64,000 nucleotides of DNA from Laccaria trichodermophora (Eukaryota > Basidiomycota > Agaricomycetes > Agaricales > Hydnangiaceae). The notes under the pieces were generated by a model, which saw nothing but the letters and a program-made list of their open reading frames with translations, made no database searches and was not told where the DNA came from. This document shows, in pieces, positions 1-10,215 of this stretch; within the stretch, counting starts at the first letter, position 1; each line of letters opens with the position of its first letter. A program made the translations under genes and the position numbers. Where the stretch lies: the NCBI GenBank assembly GCA_018417955.1, contig JACTVC010000054.1:1-64000 (forward strand), given 5' to 3'.

Positions 1-2247
1 TCTGGATTTCTCAGCTGGGCTCGACGCCTCGCTCTTTATTTAGTTGTTCTCAATCCTTACCCCGTCTTGTTCAGTGTATATCATTTCTTGTTCTGCATTC
101 ATTTTATTTTGAACGTTCAATCATCTGTACATACAAACCACACCTCTTTCCCGTCATCATCTATGTAAAACGGTTTCAATTTTTTCTTCATCCAACATCT
201 ACATTACCAGCCTCATATTAGAAGCCTAGGAAGGTCGGACTTTCGGAAGCTGGAGGATGGAATGCAATAAAAATTTTGGTTTTCAGAAGCGAAGATAAAC
301 TTGCTTGCCAGTCTCTTGGAGGGCTTGTAAGAAGTCTGTGACCGGGTAGAAACTATACTGCGACGACGGGCTGATCATTATCTTTCGATTTGGCAGAGAG
401 CTTGTAACTGCATCGGTCATTCTGATAAAGCTTGGCGATCAGCTTCGGTCCCTCTTCCAACAAGTAATAAAACTCCACAGCTTGTCCACAGCCTGAGTAA
501 AGATGAGTCGTTTCTGGCAAGTTTCTGGTCAACCCAGATATTTCAATCAAACAGGCTTGCAATGTCATATATCGTGAACCAAGGTACGACTTCACGTATA
601 TCGATGTCTGTCTAGGAGAGACTACACAAAAGACGGCTCTATCCAAACACGACCAAGACGCAGCTTGGACGCAACCAAGACGCAACCAAGACTAGTCTGT
701 CAACCTGGTTTGAATTTTCAATTCCTCGTCCCTCACATTTTCTTGCAGACTCCAGAGGCTATTCACACCTTTGGTCAAGCGGACAGCGAGATCCGCAAAA
801 ACATGTACATATTGTATAAGCAGAACCCTTCGAAAACCCTTGGCACAAAACAGCGAAATCACGGTCACGTGGTCCGCATCGTCGTCCAAAAATAGATTTA
901 TGATCACGAGCCAGGCCACCCAATATGCTGTATAAAAGCGCACAAACCCGCTTCGATGTCTCTTGTCTTCTTGTTACCACCTCACCCCTCCACTTCTCTC
1001 CTCCACCGAACTCGCGGTTTACCAGAGCTCCTCCCATCCCTTTTGGACACCGATGGCGGTCAAGTGCCATCGGCAAGGACCCTACTTAGTGAGTGGCTGA
1101 CCGCTATCATCGATCCCTATGCTGTATATTATGCCCGCCATTTGAGTGCGGTCATCGGCACTGCCCATTGGCTCCATCGCATTCGGCGGGTCATCGTCGA
1201 CTCCACCATCGCGCTTGATCGCAGACCTCCTATTGACAAGCGGCGTGCTGACATTGTGCTTCAGAAATTCCGTTCTCGTGACAAGATCTAGAGCCGACGG
1301 TGAAGAACCCCCAAGAGAGGGGAAAAAAAAGTCCCACCAAAGACGAAGCCCTGGGTCCTACAAAAGCCATACCACACCAACTGGGCGCGTAGGGCGTTAC
1401 TAGAGGTCACTTCAGGGGTCCTTTTTGTTGGATGCTCTGGCCTTGAGCCTCCGCCCTTCATTCTCGAAACCGTTTGGCGTCGTACGTAGCACCGCGTGTC
1501 CATTGGAAGCTGTGCGTAGTAAGAGCTCACAGGATTCCAGCGGCCGTGAAGAAGGGCAGCCTCGATGATGAGTCGGCTTCAAGAGTCGACGAAGATACTA
1601 CTTCAAGGGGGCGGCTTTTGAGTCGACGAAGAGAAAGTTCAAGAAGGGTTGCTTTTGAGCCGACAAAGACTAGAAAAAATTGGCCGAAGAAGAATGGAGA
1701 AAGGAAATGTAAAAGAGAGTCGAGTGGGCCGATGAAGATGTGGAGATATCAGAGTTTGATATCGAAGCACCCCCCAGCCGACGATGACACGGAGCCATAT
1801 GACCCATACGCGGGAGAGAGCGTTTAAGGTGAGTTTTCCCGGGGGCGGTGGTCTGGTTCATATGCCGACCTCCTCGTGCTCCCTTGTCGTGGGCCCCGGG
1901 CTTAGACCGCGTTGCTGTACGCACCGGTCGACCAAAAGCACGTTAAATTTGTGGGTCTTGCATCGAGAATTTGCGTCTTTGAATTTTTGCTGCTTCCTGT
2001 TGAAAATATGTTACTTTTGTTGAATAATGAGAACGTTCTCACCAACAATTGCGACTACTGCCCTTCGTCAATTAGCCAACTTGAGTTTCTGTGAGGCGCA
2101 CCGGAAAGAATCATCATCTGTTATAACCTGCTTATGATCCGACAATAACAACATTCCATCTAATTTGTTACATTTCATGCAAAGGGACGTACATTCCATC
2201 CAATCCAACTTGACGAAGCTAATCTTCGTTTGTCCTTATCGAGTTAT
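1..2247. other. Region without a supportable gene
   Basis: I see no recognisable protein here. The longest frames are a minus-strand 110-residue frame at 353-685 and plus-strand frames at 956-1291 and 1474-1827. None has a known motif and none joins convincingly across introns. A TATA/CCAAT pair at about 919-937 suggests a transcript starting near 960. Below it, the ATG at 1051 begins a 12-codon exon that ends in a GTGAGT donor, but I could not follow it into a recognisable protein. A short direct repeat (acgcaaccaag) occurs around 668-690. The last part (about 2100-2247) is the 3' flank of threonine synthase. Confidence 0.4.
919..937 (+). promoter_or_regulatory. Possible pol II promoter (CCAAT plus TATAAAA)
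   Basis: A CCAAT pentamer at about 919-923 is followed by TATAAAA at 931-937 and then by a pyrimidine-rich stretch (about 957-1010) of the kind found at fungal transcription starts. No convincing coding sequence could be attached to it, so it may serve an unrecognised gene or be a chance match. Confidence 0.3.
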
Positions 2248-4144
2248 TCATACACTTCCAGCCGCAACAGCCGAATGTTCATTCGACTTTGCAAACCTTC
2301 CAATGACGCCTTTAACCAATTCGATATCAGGTCTCTCAACATCGATGACCCTCTTCTCTTTTTCTAGTAATCCATGGAACTCTTGAGGGAGAACATCCCG
2401 ATCGAAGTTGAAGTGCGTGGAACCCTCGAGGGCTTTCGACACGGCCTCGGAGAATTTGGCTGGGTGGGCCGTGGATAGGACGATTTGGTATGTGCTTGGG
2501 GAGCTAGAAGAGATTGAAGTCTGATGATGACAGACGCTAGCGGATACAGGTGCTTACTTATGGGGTGCGATGATCCCCGCAGCTGCTAGCCCGACAGCGG
2601 TGTGTGGGTCAGCGACGTACGATGGTTGACCGTCAAAGTAAGACTGGATAGTGGTCAAGGTCTACAAACATCATCAGAGGCCAATCCTGCTCAAGTAGGC
2701 ATGGACATACTAGTTCATCGGAAATCCGCTCGGCCAAAAAGTCCTTACGACCCGCTTCCAGAGCAGCAACATGAACTTCGACGCGGCCGTCAATTTTCAC
2801 TTTGTACATCCATGTGTCAAGCGTCTTGCTCGCAGCCGTTCTCCTCGCAGCATCGTCTTCACCCTCTGCGGTCTCGTACGCAAGGTACCACAGCAACCTT
2901 TCAAAGTTGCTGGACACAAGGATATCCATGGCCGGACTCAAGGTCTCCTTGACACCACTAGCGTCCGTCCCCTGCTTCCCATTCGAAGACCCAGCAGCAG
3001 GAGCCGCAGCGCCTTCGCCCTCTAGCGCGCCAGAATCGACTTTCTCGTACCTCCCTGTCTTCCAGAACCTAGCCAGAATATCATTCGCATTCGTCGCCAC
3101 GACGAGCTTACCCATGGGCAGCCCCATTTTCTTGGCATAGTAACCTGCGAGGATGTCGCCAAAGTTTCCGGTTGGGACTACGTATTGGATCTCAACGTCT
3201 TCCACTGAGATGCCCTCGGGAAGTTGGGATTGGAAGTGGAAGAAGGAGAGGAAGTAGTAGACGGTCTGTGCGAGGATGCGTGCCCAGTTGATTGAGTTGA
3301 CAGCGCCCAGCCGGTGTTCTGCATTGAACTCTTTGTCAGCGAAGAGGGCTTTGACGATGTCCTGTATTTTGTTCAGTTATGTACACCGGCCTCCCAAAGA
3401 CACAGATACATACCTGACAATCGTCAAATGTCCCTTTCACAGCGACGTTGTGGACATTGGCGTCCGTTACCGTCGTCATTTGCGCTTCTTGAATAGGAGA
3501 AACACGACCCTTTGGATGAAGAATAAAGATAGAAATGTTTGCCTTGTTTCGAAGGCCGTAAATAGCAGCGCTGAAAGTTGTGATAAGCGTAGCCGCGACC
3601 AGATTTAACAAATCGCTAACCTTCCAGTATCCCCACTCGTCGCGCCAACCACAGTCAGTGTTTCCTGTTGCTCCCCTGGTGCTTTCTTCGCATTACGGCG
3701 GAGCAAGAAGAACTCGAACAGATTGCCAAGCAACTGCAGCGCAACGTCCTTGAACGCAAATGTCGGGCCATGGAACAGCTCCAGTATGAACGTCTTGTCG
3801 CCCAGCTTTTTCAGTGGCGTAACATCGGGGTGCCTAAACGTCCTGTACGATTTCTCCGCCAGTGTCCTAAGTTCCTGCTCCGATATCTCGTTTGGGGATA
3901 TGTAGAGGGACAAAACGGCAACGGAGAGGTCTACGAAAGAGTAGTCTTTCCACTTGGTTCTCCAGTCCGATGGAAGCGAAGGGATGTGTTCTGGGATGTA
4001 GAGACCACCATTAGGAGCAAGGCCTGTGAGGACCGTCTGTTGAGTATGTTTTTAGGAGAAATATCCATGTGGATGATAGTGGATGGGATTGACCTCTTCA
4101 AAAGAGAGTTTTTGGTCCCCTCCACGCGTTGAGAAGTACTTCAT
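2248..4144 (-). CDS. THR4: Threonine synthase
   Basis: Threonine synthase is the PLP enzyme that converts O-phosphohomoserine to threonine, the last step of threonine synthesis in the cytosol. The protein starts MKYFSTRGGDQKLSFEE, the family's typical N-terminus, and this fixes the start at 4144. An intron follows immediately, then TVLTGLAPNGGLYIPEHIPS. The PLP-binding segment HGPTFAFKDVALQLLG (Lys is the Schiff-base residue) lies near 3770. It is followed by GATSGDTG, split by an intron near 3610, and then by the sheet-forming HPKGRVSPIQEAQM and VVPTGNFGDILAGYYAKKMG. The C-terminal exon ends ...KSNEHSAVAAGSV at 2248. I count at least five introns of 50-70 nt. An insertion rich in Gly/Ala (EGEGAAAPAAGSS) in the large domain looks lineage-specific. 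The next gene upstream is on the same strand, about 160 bp away. The family assignment is secure; exact splice sites in the 2450-2640 part are less so. Confidence 0.95.
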
Positions 4145-4302
4145 GGTCAGGGATCGGGTACAGGGAAAATTCTCGTCGATAACGCTCAATTGTCCGAGTA
4201 TTTGTCACAGTACGCTGAAATAAACAAAGCACATGGCAAACTTCGTTGAACTGCGAGAGTGAAATGGGTATAGACGATGAATACATATTAGATACATAAA
4301 TA

Positions 4303-6305
4303 TCACAGCCCAGCTGCATGGTGTAACAGCCCCAACATCTGGAACTAGAAAAATATTCAGCATCAGTTTCAACAAAATCCAAAACAGTTAAGATCACCTT
4401 TTCCTCCTCTGAATCCGAGTACAGCGACCAAACCCCTCCATCTTTGAACTCAATCACGAAGGAGAAGGGGATAGCTTCCAGCGCCTCGTACCCCTCACTC
4501 CATTCCTTCAATCCCCGGACTATGCCAAGCAAATCCACCTTCTCCAGCACAACATGAGTCTCCTTTCAAATCCCAACGTCAGCAACGGACAAGAAAAAAG
4601 GGGGTTGCAATACATACATTAGGATGCCGATAGAAAAACACTGTATTCCCAATGAACTTGTAGAACATCCGTTTCCAGACATGCGCATCGCCCCGCTGAA
4701 TGGTAACCCACCCCTTCAAAACCTCCGCAGCCTTCCCGTTCTTCGTCAACTTCTTCTCTGCCAGCAGAATCTTCTTCTTCCTTTCCTCCTCCTCCCTTTT
4801 CTTCATCTCTTCCGCACGCCGAGCCTCCTCCTCCTTCTTATGCGCCTGTTCAGTCCGCCACGACTCAAGCCGTTGATGTTCCTCTAACCGTCGTTGCCGA
4901 TCCAACCTTTTCTTCTCCTCCAACTCCCTCCGTGTCCTTTCCTCCTCCTCCTCCTCCATACGCTCCTTCCTTCTTCGCTCTGCCTTCCCCCTCCGCACCT
5001 CAGCCTCAATCGACTTCCGTCTCTCCAATTCCTCCTCCTCCTCCTGCCGCTGAAAGTCCTCCTTCTGCCGCTTCAAAAGTGCCTGCCTCGCTTCTTCCGC
5101 GCGCAATGCTTCATACTCTTCCTTCTCCCTTTGTTTTTAGCTTCCAGCCGTCGTCGAGCTCGCTCGGCAGGGTCGAAGAACCCAGAGGTATCATGCGATG
5201 CCCATTTCCCGTGTAAAGGCAATGAAAATAGTTGTGCCGGCTTCCGCTGGGGAAATTGAGGTTCAATTACCACAATATCATTGGTGTCATGTCCGTGAGA
5301 TATCACAGCGAATTCTGAAATGTTGGCGTGTTCTCGTTCAATCGAAAGTAGTCCCTTCGTGACATCGGAAGTGCGAGACGGTTGTGAGGAATGGACATGT
5401 GCATGTCTGCCTTCGTCCTTTGGGGGGATTGGTGGAGGAGCGTCGTGGGGGTCTTTGACAGTCTCGTTTGGCTTCTTCTTGCGCCTCAATAGATTGCTGA
5501 ATATGCTGCTGCCCGCTTTCGGTGGTGATCGTGCTACTGGAGAAGAATTTCGGGGTGGGCTAACATAGGCTTCTGAGAATGAGCGTTGGACCACATCGGT
5601 ATCGTTCGCTTTGGGTATAGGAAGTGGTTTGCTTGATACGTCGGCGGAGAAACTGCGGCCCATGCTTTTCACTTCAATATCTTCTGGACCTGATAGAGCT
5701 TTGTGAACGGCGTCGAGAGTAAGTTGGGATAAGTTGTCCACTGTAAGCGTGACTTGGTTTTTCTGTGGAGAACAATGAGGCGGCTTAGCGACAATGGAAC
5801 AATGGCGGGTATCTACCTTGAAAAGAATACCGACCCGTCGCGAGTGTACCAGTGCACGCGCTGTTGTCATGACAACAGGTCAGATTTCAATGCCGCACTT
5901 CATGGAGGAGGGTCGACGCACCTCTTTTGACACCAGAGACGGAGGGAGGGATATAGTTGACAAGGACGTATACCGGGTCCAAGTCGACTTCTTCCCGATA
6001 AAAAGCAATAAAAACTTCATCGACGTCATATATCTTGGTCTTCAACTCTTCAAGGCCGTCCATTCCATGAGAGTAGAGCGCGAGATCTTCGTACTAACCC
6101 ACATCTAATCAGATTTGCAATAAAAAGGCTACATTCTTATGCCGCTTTCTTACGTTGTCATTGGCAAAGTGCAGCAGCAACCTAAACGAATGTCACCGAG
6201 AAATGAGCGCACAAAACTCTGGATTTCGAGGGTAGATTGTCACCAGTTGAACTCGTTATTTACGATAGATTCATAAGCCGCCGTCAACGCAGCAGAATCC
6301 GACAT
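4303..6305 (-). CDS. ADF-H / coiled-coil / PH-domain actin-binding protein
   Basis: Assembled from about seven exons. Exon 1 encodes MSDSAALTAAYESIVNNEFN, ending in a split Trp codon. The next two continue WLLLHFANDN and YEDLALYSHGMDGLEELK, giving an N-terminal ADF/cofilin-homology domain. It ends VSGVKRARALVHSRRVG..FKKNQVTLTVDN, the region that contacts actin in coactosin/Abp1-type ADF-H domains. A Ser/Pro-rich linker follows, with PPPIPPK (a possible SH3 ligand). Then comes a roughly 130-residue, highly charged Glu/Arg/Lys helix (about 4700-5110) that should form a coiled coil. The C-terminus is a PH domain: LKGWVTIQRGDAHVWKRMFYKFIGNTVFFYRHPN, then SFVIEFKDGGVWSLYSDSEEEK, ending LGLLHHAAGL. 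It probably links cortical actin to membrane phosphoinositides. The start at 6305 was chosen because it gives the ADF-H beginning. The domain order is recognised from family knowledge; the role is inferred. Confidence 0.85.
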
Positions 6306-6600
6306 TGGAAGAGACATAATGTAGAAAGATAGTGCGCCAACCAGGGCAGGGTGTATAAGTGGAGCGTTGGAGAAGAACAATGAGATTGCATGAGAAAATG
6401 TGAGAGAAGTGGCTTTGCAACACGTGTATTTACGTGACAATTACTCCGCCTGCGACGATGTTGAGACCTGGGCTCGAGCACCCAAAGCGCCCTGGTCATT
6501 GCCACCCACGTATTATGACTGCGGAAGATCTTACCGGACTCGTTTGACGTTGATCTCTGGCGCTAAAAAGAAGTGGACTTGCAGATTGTCATTGGCTAGT

Positions 6601-6961
6601 ATGTCCAACGTCAAAGAGCTCGTCAGCTCCACGGTGGAAATCACCCCTAGCATCTCCGTCGACATCGTTCAGTATCAGCCTACAGAGCGCCCAATGGAGG
6701 ACCAGTTCTCCACAACTTTCGACCAAGCTTCTAACCGCCTAATTTTGGGCGTGTATGATGGTAACTCTCTTTTACCATTTTCGCCAGGGCGTCTGATGAC
6801 TCTGATCTCATATTTTTGTAGGGCATGGTGGTACAGCGACTGCTCATCACGTCAGTACGACTCTACCCGTCAAACTGCTCCAACATCCACCTTCAGGGCA
6901 TAGCAGTCTTTGGCCACAACCTTTGGAACGTTCGATTGCTTCGACGTTGTTGGAATCTTGA
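6601..6961 (+). pseudogene. Truncated PPM/PP2C-type protein phosphatase
   Basis: Starting at ATG 6601, the frame reads VDIVQYQPTERPMEDQF and then RLILGVYDG. An intron at about 6761-6821 joins it to HGGTATAHHVSTTLPVKLL. This is the N-terminal metal-binding core of pyruvate-dehydrogenase-phosphatase-like PPM enzymes (ED, then GVYDGHGG). The frame stops at 6959-6961, only about 115 residues in, whereas the family needs about 250-300 residues for the DG and GD motifs of the second half. Downstream DNA to about 7270 has further short frames (for example SQDYT, LKRLTRPALG) that could be eroded continuation, but no PPM motif is legible. I call it a decayed gene fragment. A missed intron is the alternative. 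Confidence 0.6.
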
Positions 6962-7817
6962 GAGTTTATGTCGCAGAGTCAAGATTACACATGATTTAAA
7001 ACGTCTGACACGCCCAGCACTTGGCACGTTCCTTTTTATCGGACCTCGCCGATGTGTTAGAATCTTCAGCAAGCTTGGGACGCTTGAGAGATCCAGAACG
7101 AGTTTCTGTTCTGTGCCAAATCTGGGAGGAGTTGAAAGTCAAATATTTTATGAATGGATGAAGAATACAAATAGTGGATTTAGAGTAAGGCCTTTCAGAG
7201 ACAAATCCCATTCAAGTGTTGGCGACCCTCACTTTGCGATATCGGAGATATCGCTGGGGGTTGAGCTGAGCATTCGTAGAATTTTCGAAGCCCATTAGCT
7301 CACTTCCTCAATAAACGATATTCAATCCCATCAGAAATCTTTCAAGAAACCTCAAAACGCCAGCCTAGTTAACAATTAGCCTTTCGTATATGTGTGCATC
7401 TGAGCTAGATCGCAACAACTGTAACATACCTCTTGGGGTTTGATAAACCCATCAAGCCATTCTGATGGCGCTGCAATTATTTGTGATACCTTGGCAATAT
7501 AGGAAATGGGGGACAATAAAACACGGAGGTTTGAGGACCTGAAAATAAAACAAGACGCGGTATCACGAGGTTTTGGGGAAATTTGTTGAGGCCCAAGGGG
7601 GTAAGGGACCCATAATTTCCCATCTGCCACCAGAAAAAAAGCGACAAAATCTGACGATGGAGTTCACGTTGGCCTTTTTTCTGGGAGCCTTCACTCGCCA
7701 TACGCTCATTCTTCGAGTGAACCGTGAATATTGGATCCATCTACACACATTGCAAGACCAGCCTTCAAACCTCCTGGGGTGAGAGACAGCGCCAGAGGAT
7801 CCACAAGATAAACCCTA

Positions 7818-8084
7818 AACATCCAAAATCCGTTTCGGGGCTGGTACTGCGAGAGTCGGAGACAAGCTATCACTGCAGAGGTGGTAGCTAGTGGTGGGTG
7901 TCTAGACACCCGGTCAGAGAACCTGAGAGGTGAGGGCGCAACGAGTGCATCCACCTGAACATCCAAGATCCGTTTCGGGGCTGGTACTGCGAGAGTCGGA
8001 GACAAGCTTTCACCGCAGGGGTGACGGGTGTCTGGAGACCCGGTCAGAGAGCCCGAGAGGTGAGGGCGCAATGAGTGCACCCAC
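7818..8084 (+). repeat. Tandem pair of 140/127-bp repeat units
   Basis: Unit 1 (7818-7957) and unit 2 (7958-8084) both begin aacatccaa.atccg and share 'tttcggggctggtactgcga' and 'cggtcagaga', then 'tgagggcgca'. Unit 2 has lost about 13 bp around 8018. The two are nearly identical elsewhere, so the duplication is young compared with the third copy at about 8700. Confidence 0.85.
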
Positions 8085-8699
8085 TGCACCCATGACCTGC
8101 GTAAAAGTTATCGCCAGTGCGGGCGTGCTCACAGTTTCAAACTTGATTCCCAGAAGAAGGCAGCTCTTCAGCACTGGATCCCTTGAAAATTAAGGGAGTG
8201 GACTTCGTGTCAACATCTTCAAATTTGCGGGCGACGCCATTAATTGAGAATAAGAAGAATCTCAACCTGCACAGAGCATTACGATAATGTCGTCGGAGCA
8301 TGGGCCGAGAATAAGGTTAGAATGAACCTGGGTGGGTATAACTCCGTCAGATAAGTCAGCTGTGACAAAAGATGTCAAAATGACGAACCTGGGGCTAACT
8401 CCCAACGTGGCCCATAGTTGACAGTAGCGAACCCACAGTCGCGAACCCACAGCCAGATGGGGAATCCAAAGAAGGGGGGGTCTCTCTCATCTTTGTCTGA
8501 AAGAAATTGTTTTACATCACGAGATTGAGGGGCGAGTTTTGCGTCGAATTCTTTTTTCTAGAAGCCTTTGGCACACACACCATTCACCTAGCTTCAAGAA
8601 AGACAAGTAAATTTGGGGACCATTCATATGCTGAGTAAGGCTCTCGGCCACCCCCACAAGTCCCCAGGATGAGAGATGGCCCCAAAGGAAAAACATGGT

Positions 8700-8810
8700 C
8701 GTGATCCAGAGTCCGTGTCGGGGTCAAGGCTGCAGAAGTCGGGGACAAGCTATCACCGCAGCTAAGGTGGCCTGAAGGGTGGTCAGAGCGCCAAGAGTGA
8801 GAACACCATG
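8700..8810 (+). repeat. Diverged third copy of the 140-bp repeat
   Basis: The stretch 'gatccagagtccgtgtcggg' ... 'cggggacaagctatcaccgc' ... 'ggtcagagcgccaagagtga' matches the order of blocks in the 7818-8084 units but with scattered substitutions and gaps. Sequence just before it (ccccaggatgagagatgg) also resembles the sequence before unit 1 (tcctggggtgagagacag). Confidence 0.6.
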
Positions 8811-9310
8811 ACGATACCCATTGCTCCTCAACGGCATGAATACCATCTGTCATTGGTGCGACTCGGAGTACGCCATTAAGGTCAATGCCGAAGTTGATGC
8901 AAGATAAGCAAACTCCTTGAAGTCGCAGGTCCTTTCGAATGAGGGACCCCGCTGGATGTCCGTGTATAATCATAACGGCTTGAACGTCGAAGCACTATGA
9001 CAATCTTTGAATGTCGAATTGCCCTGGTGAGGAACGAGTTCCGAACCAATATTAGGGGGGTCGGGCATAACACGATCTTAAGAGTAAGTAAAATCAGAAT
9101 CACTACACAAGCTCAGTGAGTATTTAAAATATCAACGAACGACATTGAAAAGACGGACCTGGGCTAAGTTACATGCCACCTGGCCAAGCGACATGCACAT
9201 AGTTGGCAGTGGCAGAACGGCAATACTCAGCCATCACCGTCGCGTTACAAACTTGTGTCGTTTCTAAGTTGTTTCCAAGTTGTTCCTATTGCAACAGACA
9301 ACAAACGACA

Positions 9311-10215
9311 ATGGCAGTCAAGACACACACTTGGATTTCTCTTTGGTTCCTCATAACCGTTCCCGTTGTTGCCTGGGACGTGGGGTATTGCTTTATGCGG
9401 TGAGTCACTCCCGAGACGCGCTTTTTTTCTTGCTCAACTTGCGGGGGGACTTTTCAGGCCTCGTTCGATGAAGGTGGGCGGTCCAGCAGGTTTTGAGCTT
9501 CAAAGGGTCCTAATCGCAGTAGGGTGGCGACCTTCATTGGATCTGGAAACCATATGCGCTTTATCAAGAGGTACGTACTCGCGCTGTTCGCGGGCTGAAG
9601 TTTGTTATCTGATGCCTATCTCATATGTCGCCTCATCCATTAGATTGACTATGTGACTACCTCCCTATACCTGTTGCGTTGATCACCCCCGTCTCAAGAT
9701 ACTTAATAAAAAGGTTTATGGGCTGCCCGCCCTCAACTCAAAGAATGGATTCACGAACGCCCAAGGTACCCTTCCGTCCTCTGATGTCAGATATCCTTCC
9801 CTAACTAGTTCTTACTGTTAGCCTTGTTGAACGTCATTGAAACCTTCATGAACATAGCATATCTCTACCTGGCCCATGTGGCTGCTTGGCCTCCAGCAAA
9901 CATCATCGGTTTTGGTGCGGCATTGATGACACTCTCTAAGACGGTGTTATATGGGGTTCAGGAGTATTATTGCGGTTATTGCGCGGTCGGGCATAACGAT
10001 TTCAAGACACTCTTGGTGTACTGGGTCATCCCCAATGGGTGCGCGGGACCTCTTCACTTTATATATCCTCTGCTGATATTAACTCTGGATGCCTATGTAG
10101 GCTCTGGATCGTGTTTCCTATCTTTATCGTCGCTCAATTGGGCAAGGACCTGGTCGAGTCGCTAAATCGTGCAGCGAAGGCAGAAGCGAAATACGCATCC
10201 AAGAAAATCAAGTAA
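9311..10215 (+). CDS. EXPERA-domain (emopamil-binding-protein-like) membrane protein
   Basis: Six exons joined by introns of roughly 50-75 nt read MAVKTHTWISLWFLITVPVV, AWDVGYCFMRPRSMKGGDLH and WIWKPYALYQEIDYVYGLPA. They continue LNSKNGFTNAQALLNVIETF, MNIAYLYLAHVAAWPPANII, then ETFM..GFGAALMTLSKTVLYG, and end LGKDLVESLNRAAKAEAKYASKKIK. The W-D-x-x-Y..RP..GGDLHWIWKPY block, the NxxE in the second helix and the TKTVLY-type motif with about four membrane spans match the EXPERA fold shared by emopamil-binding protein (sterol delta8-delta7 isomerase), TM6SF and sigma-2 receptor/TMEM97. The C-terminal KKIK resembles a dilysine ER-retention signal. It probably works in the ER on sterols or related lipids. 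I cannot say whether it is the catalytic isomerase or an EBP-like paralog. Confidence 0.8.

Larger units (their letters stand above)
7262..9310. other. Repeat-rich region without a supportable gene
   Basis: No recognisable protein. The interval holds two direct copies of a 127-140-bp unit and a third, more diverged copy (listed separately). Matching flanking sequence at about 8385-8445 and 9155-9215 (both near 'gacctggggcta' and 'catagttg') suggests that a larger segment, roughly 7.75-8.46 kb, was duplicated to 8.6-9.22 kb and then diverged. Frames in the interval are short and mutually overlapping. Confidence 0.5.

Noticed and set aside
4624..5259. Plus-strand Leu/Pro-rich frames
   Set aside because: They are antisense to the Glu/Arg/Lys-rich coiled coil of the actin-binding protein; the composition is the mirror of that helix.
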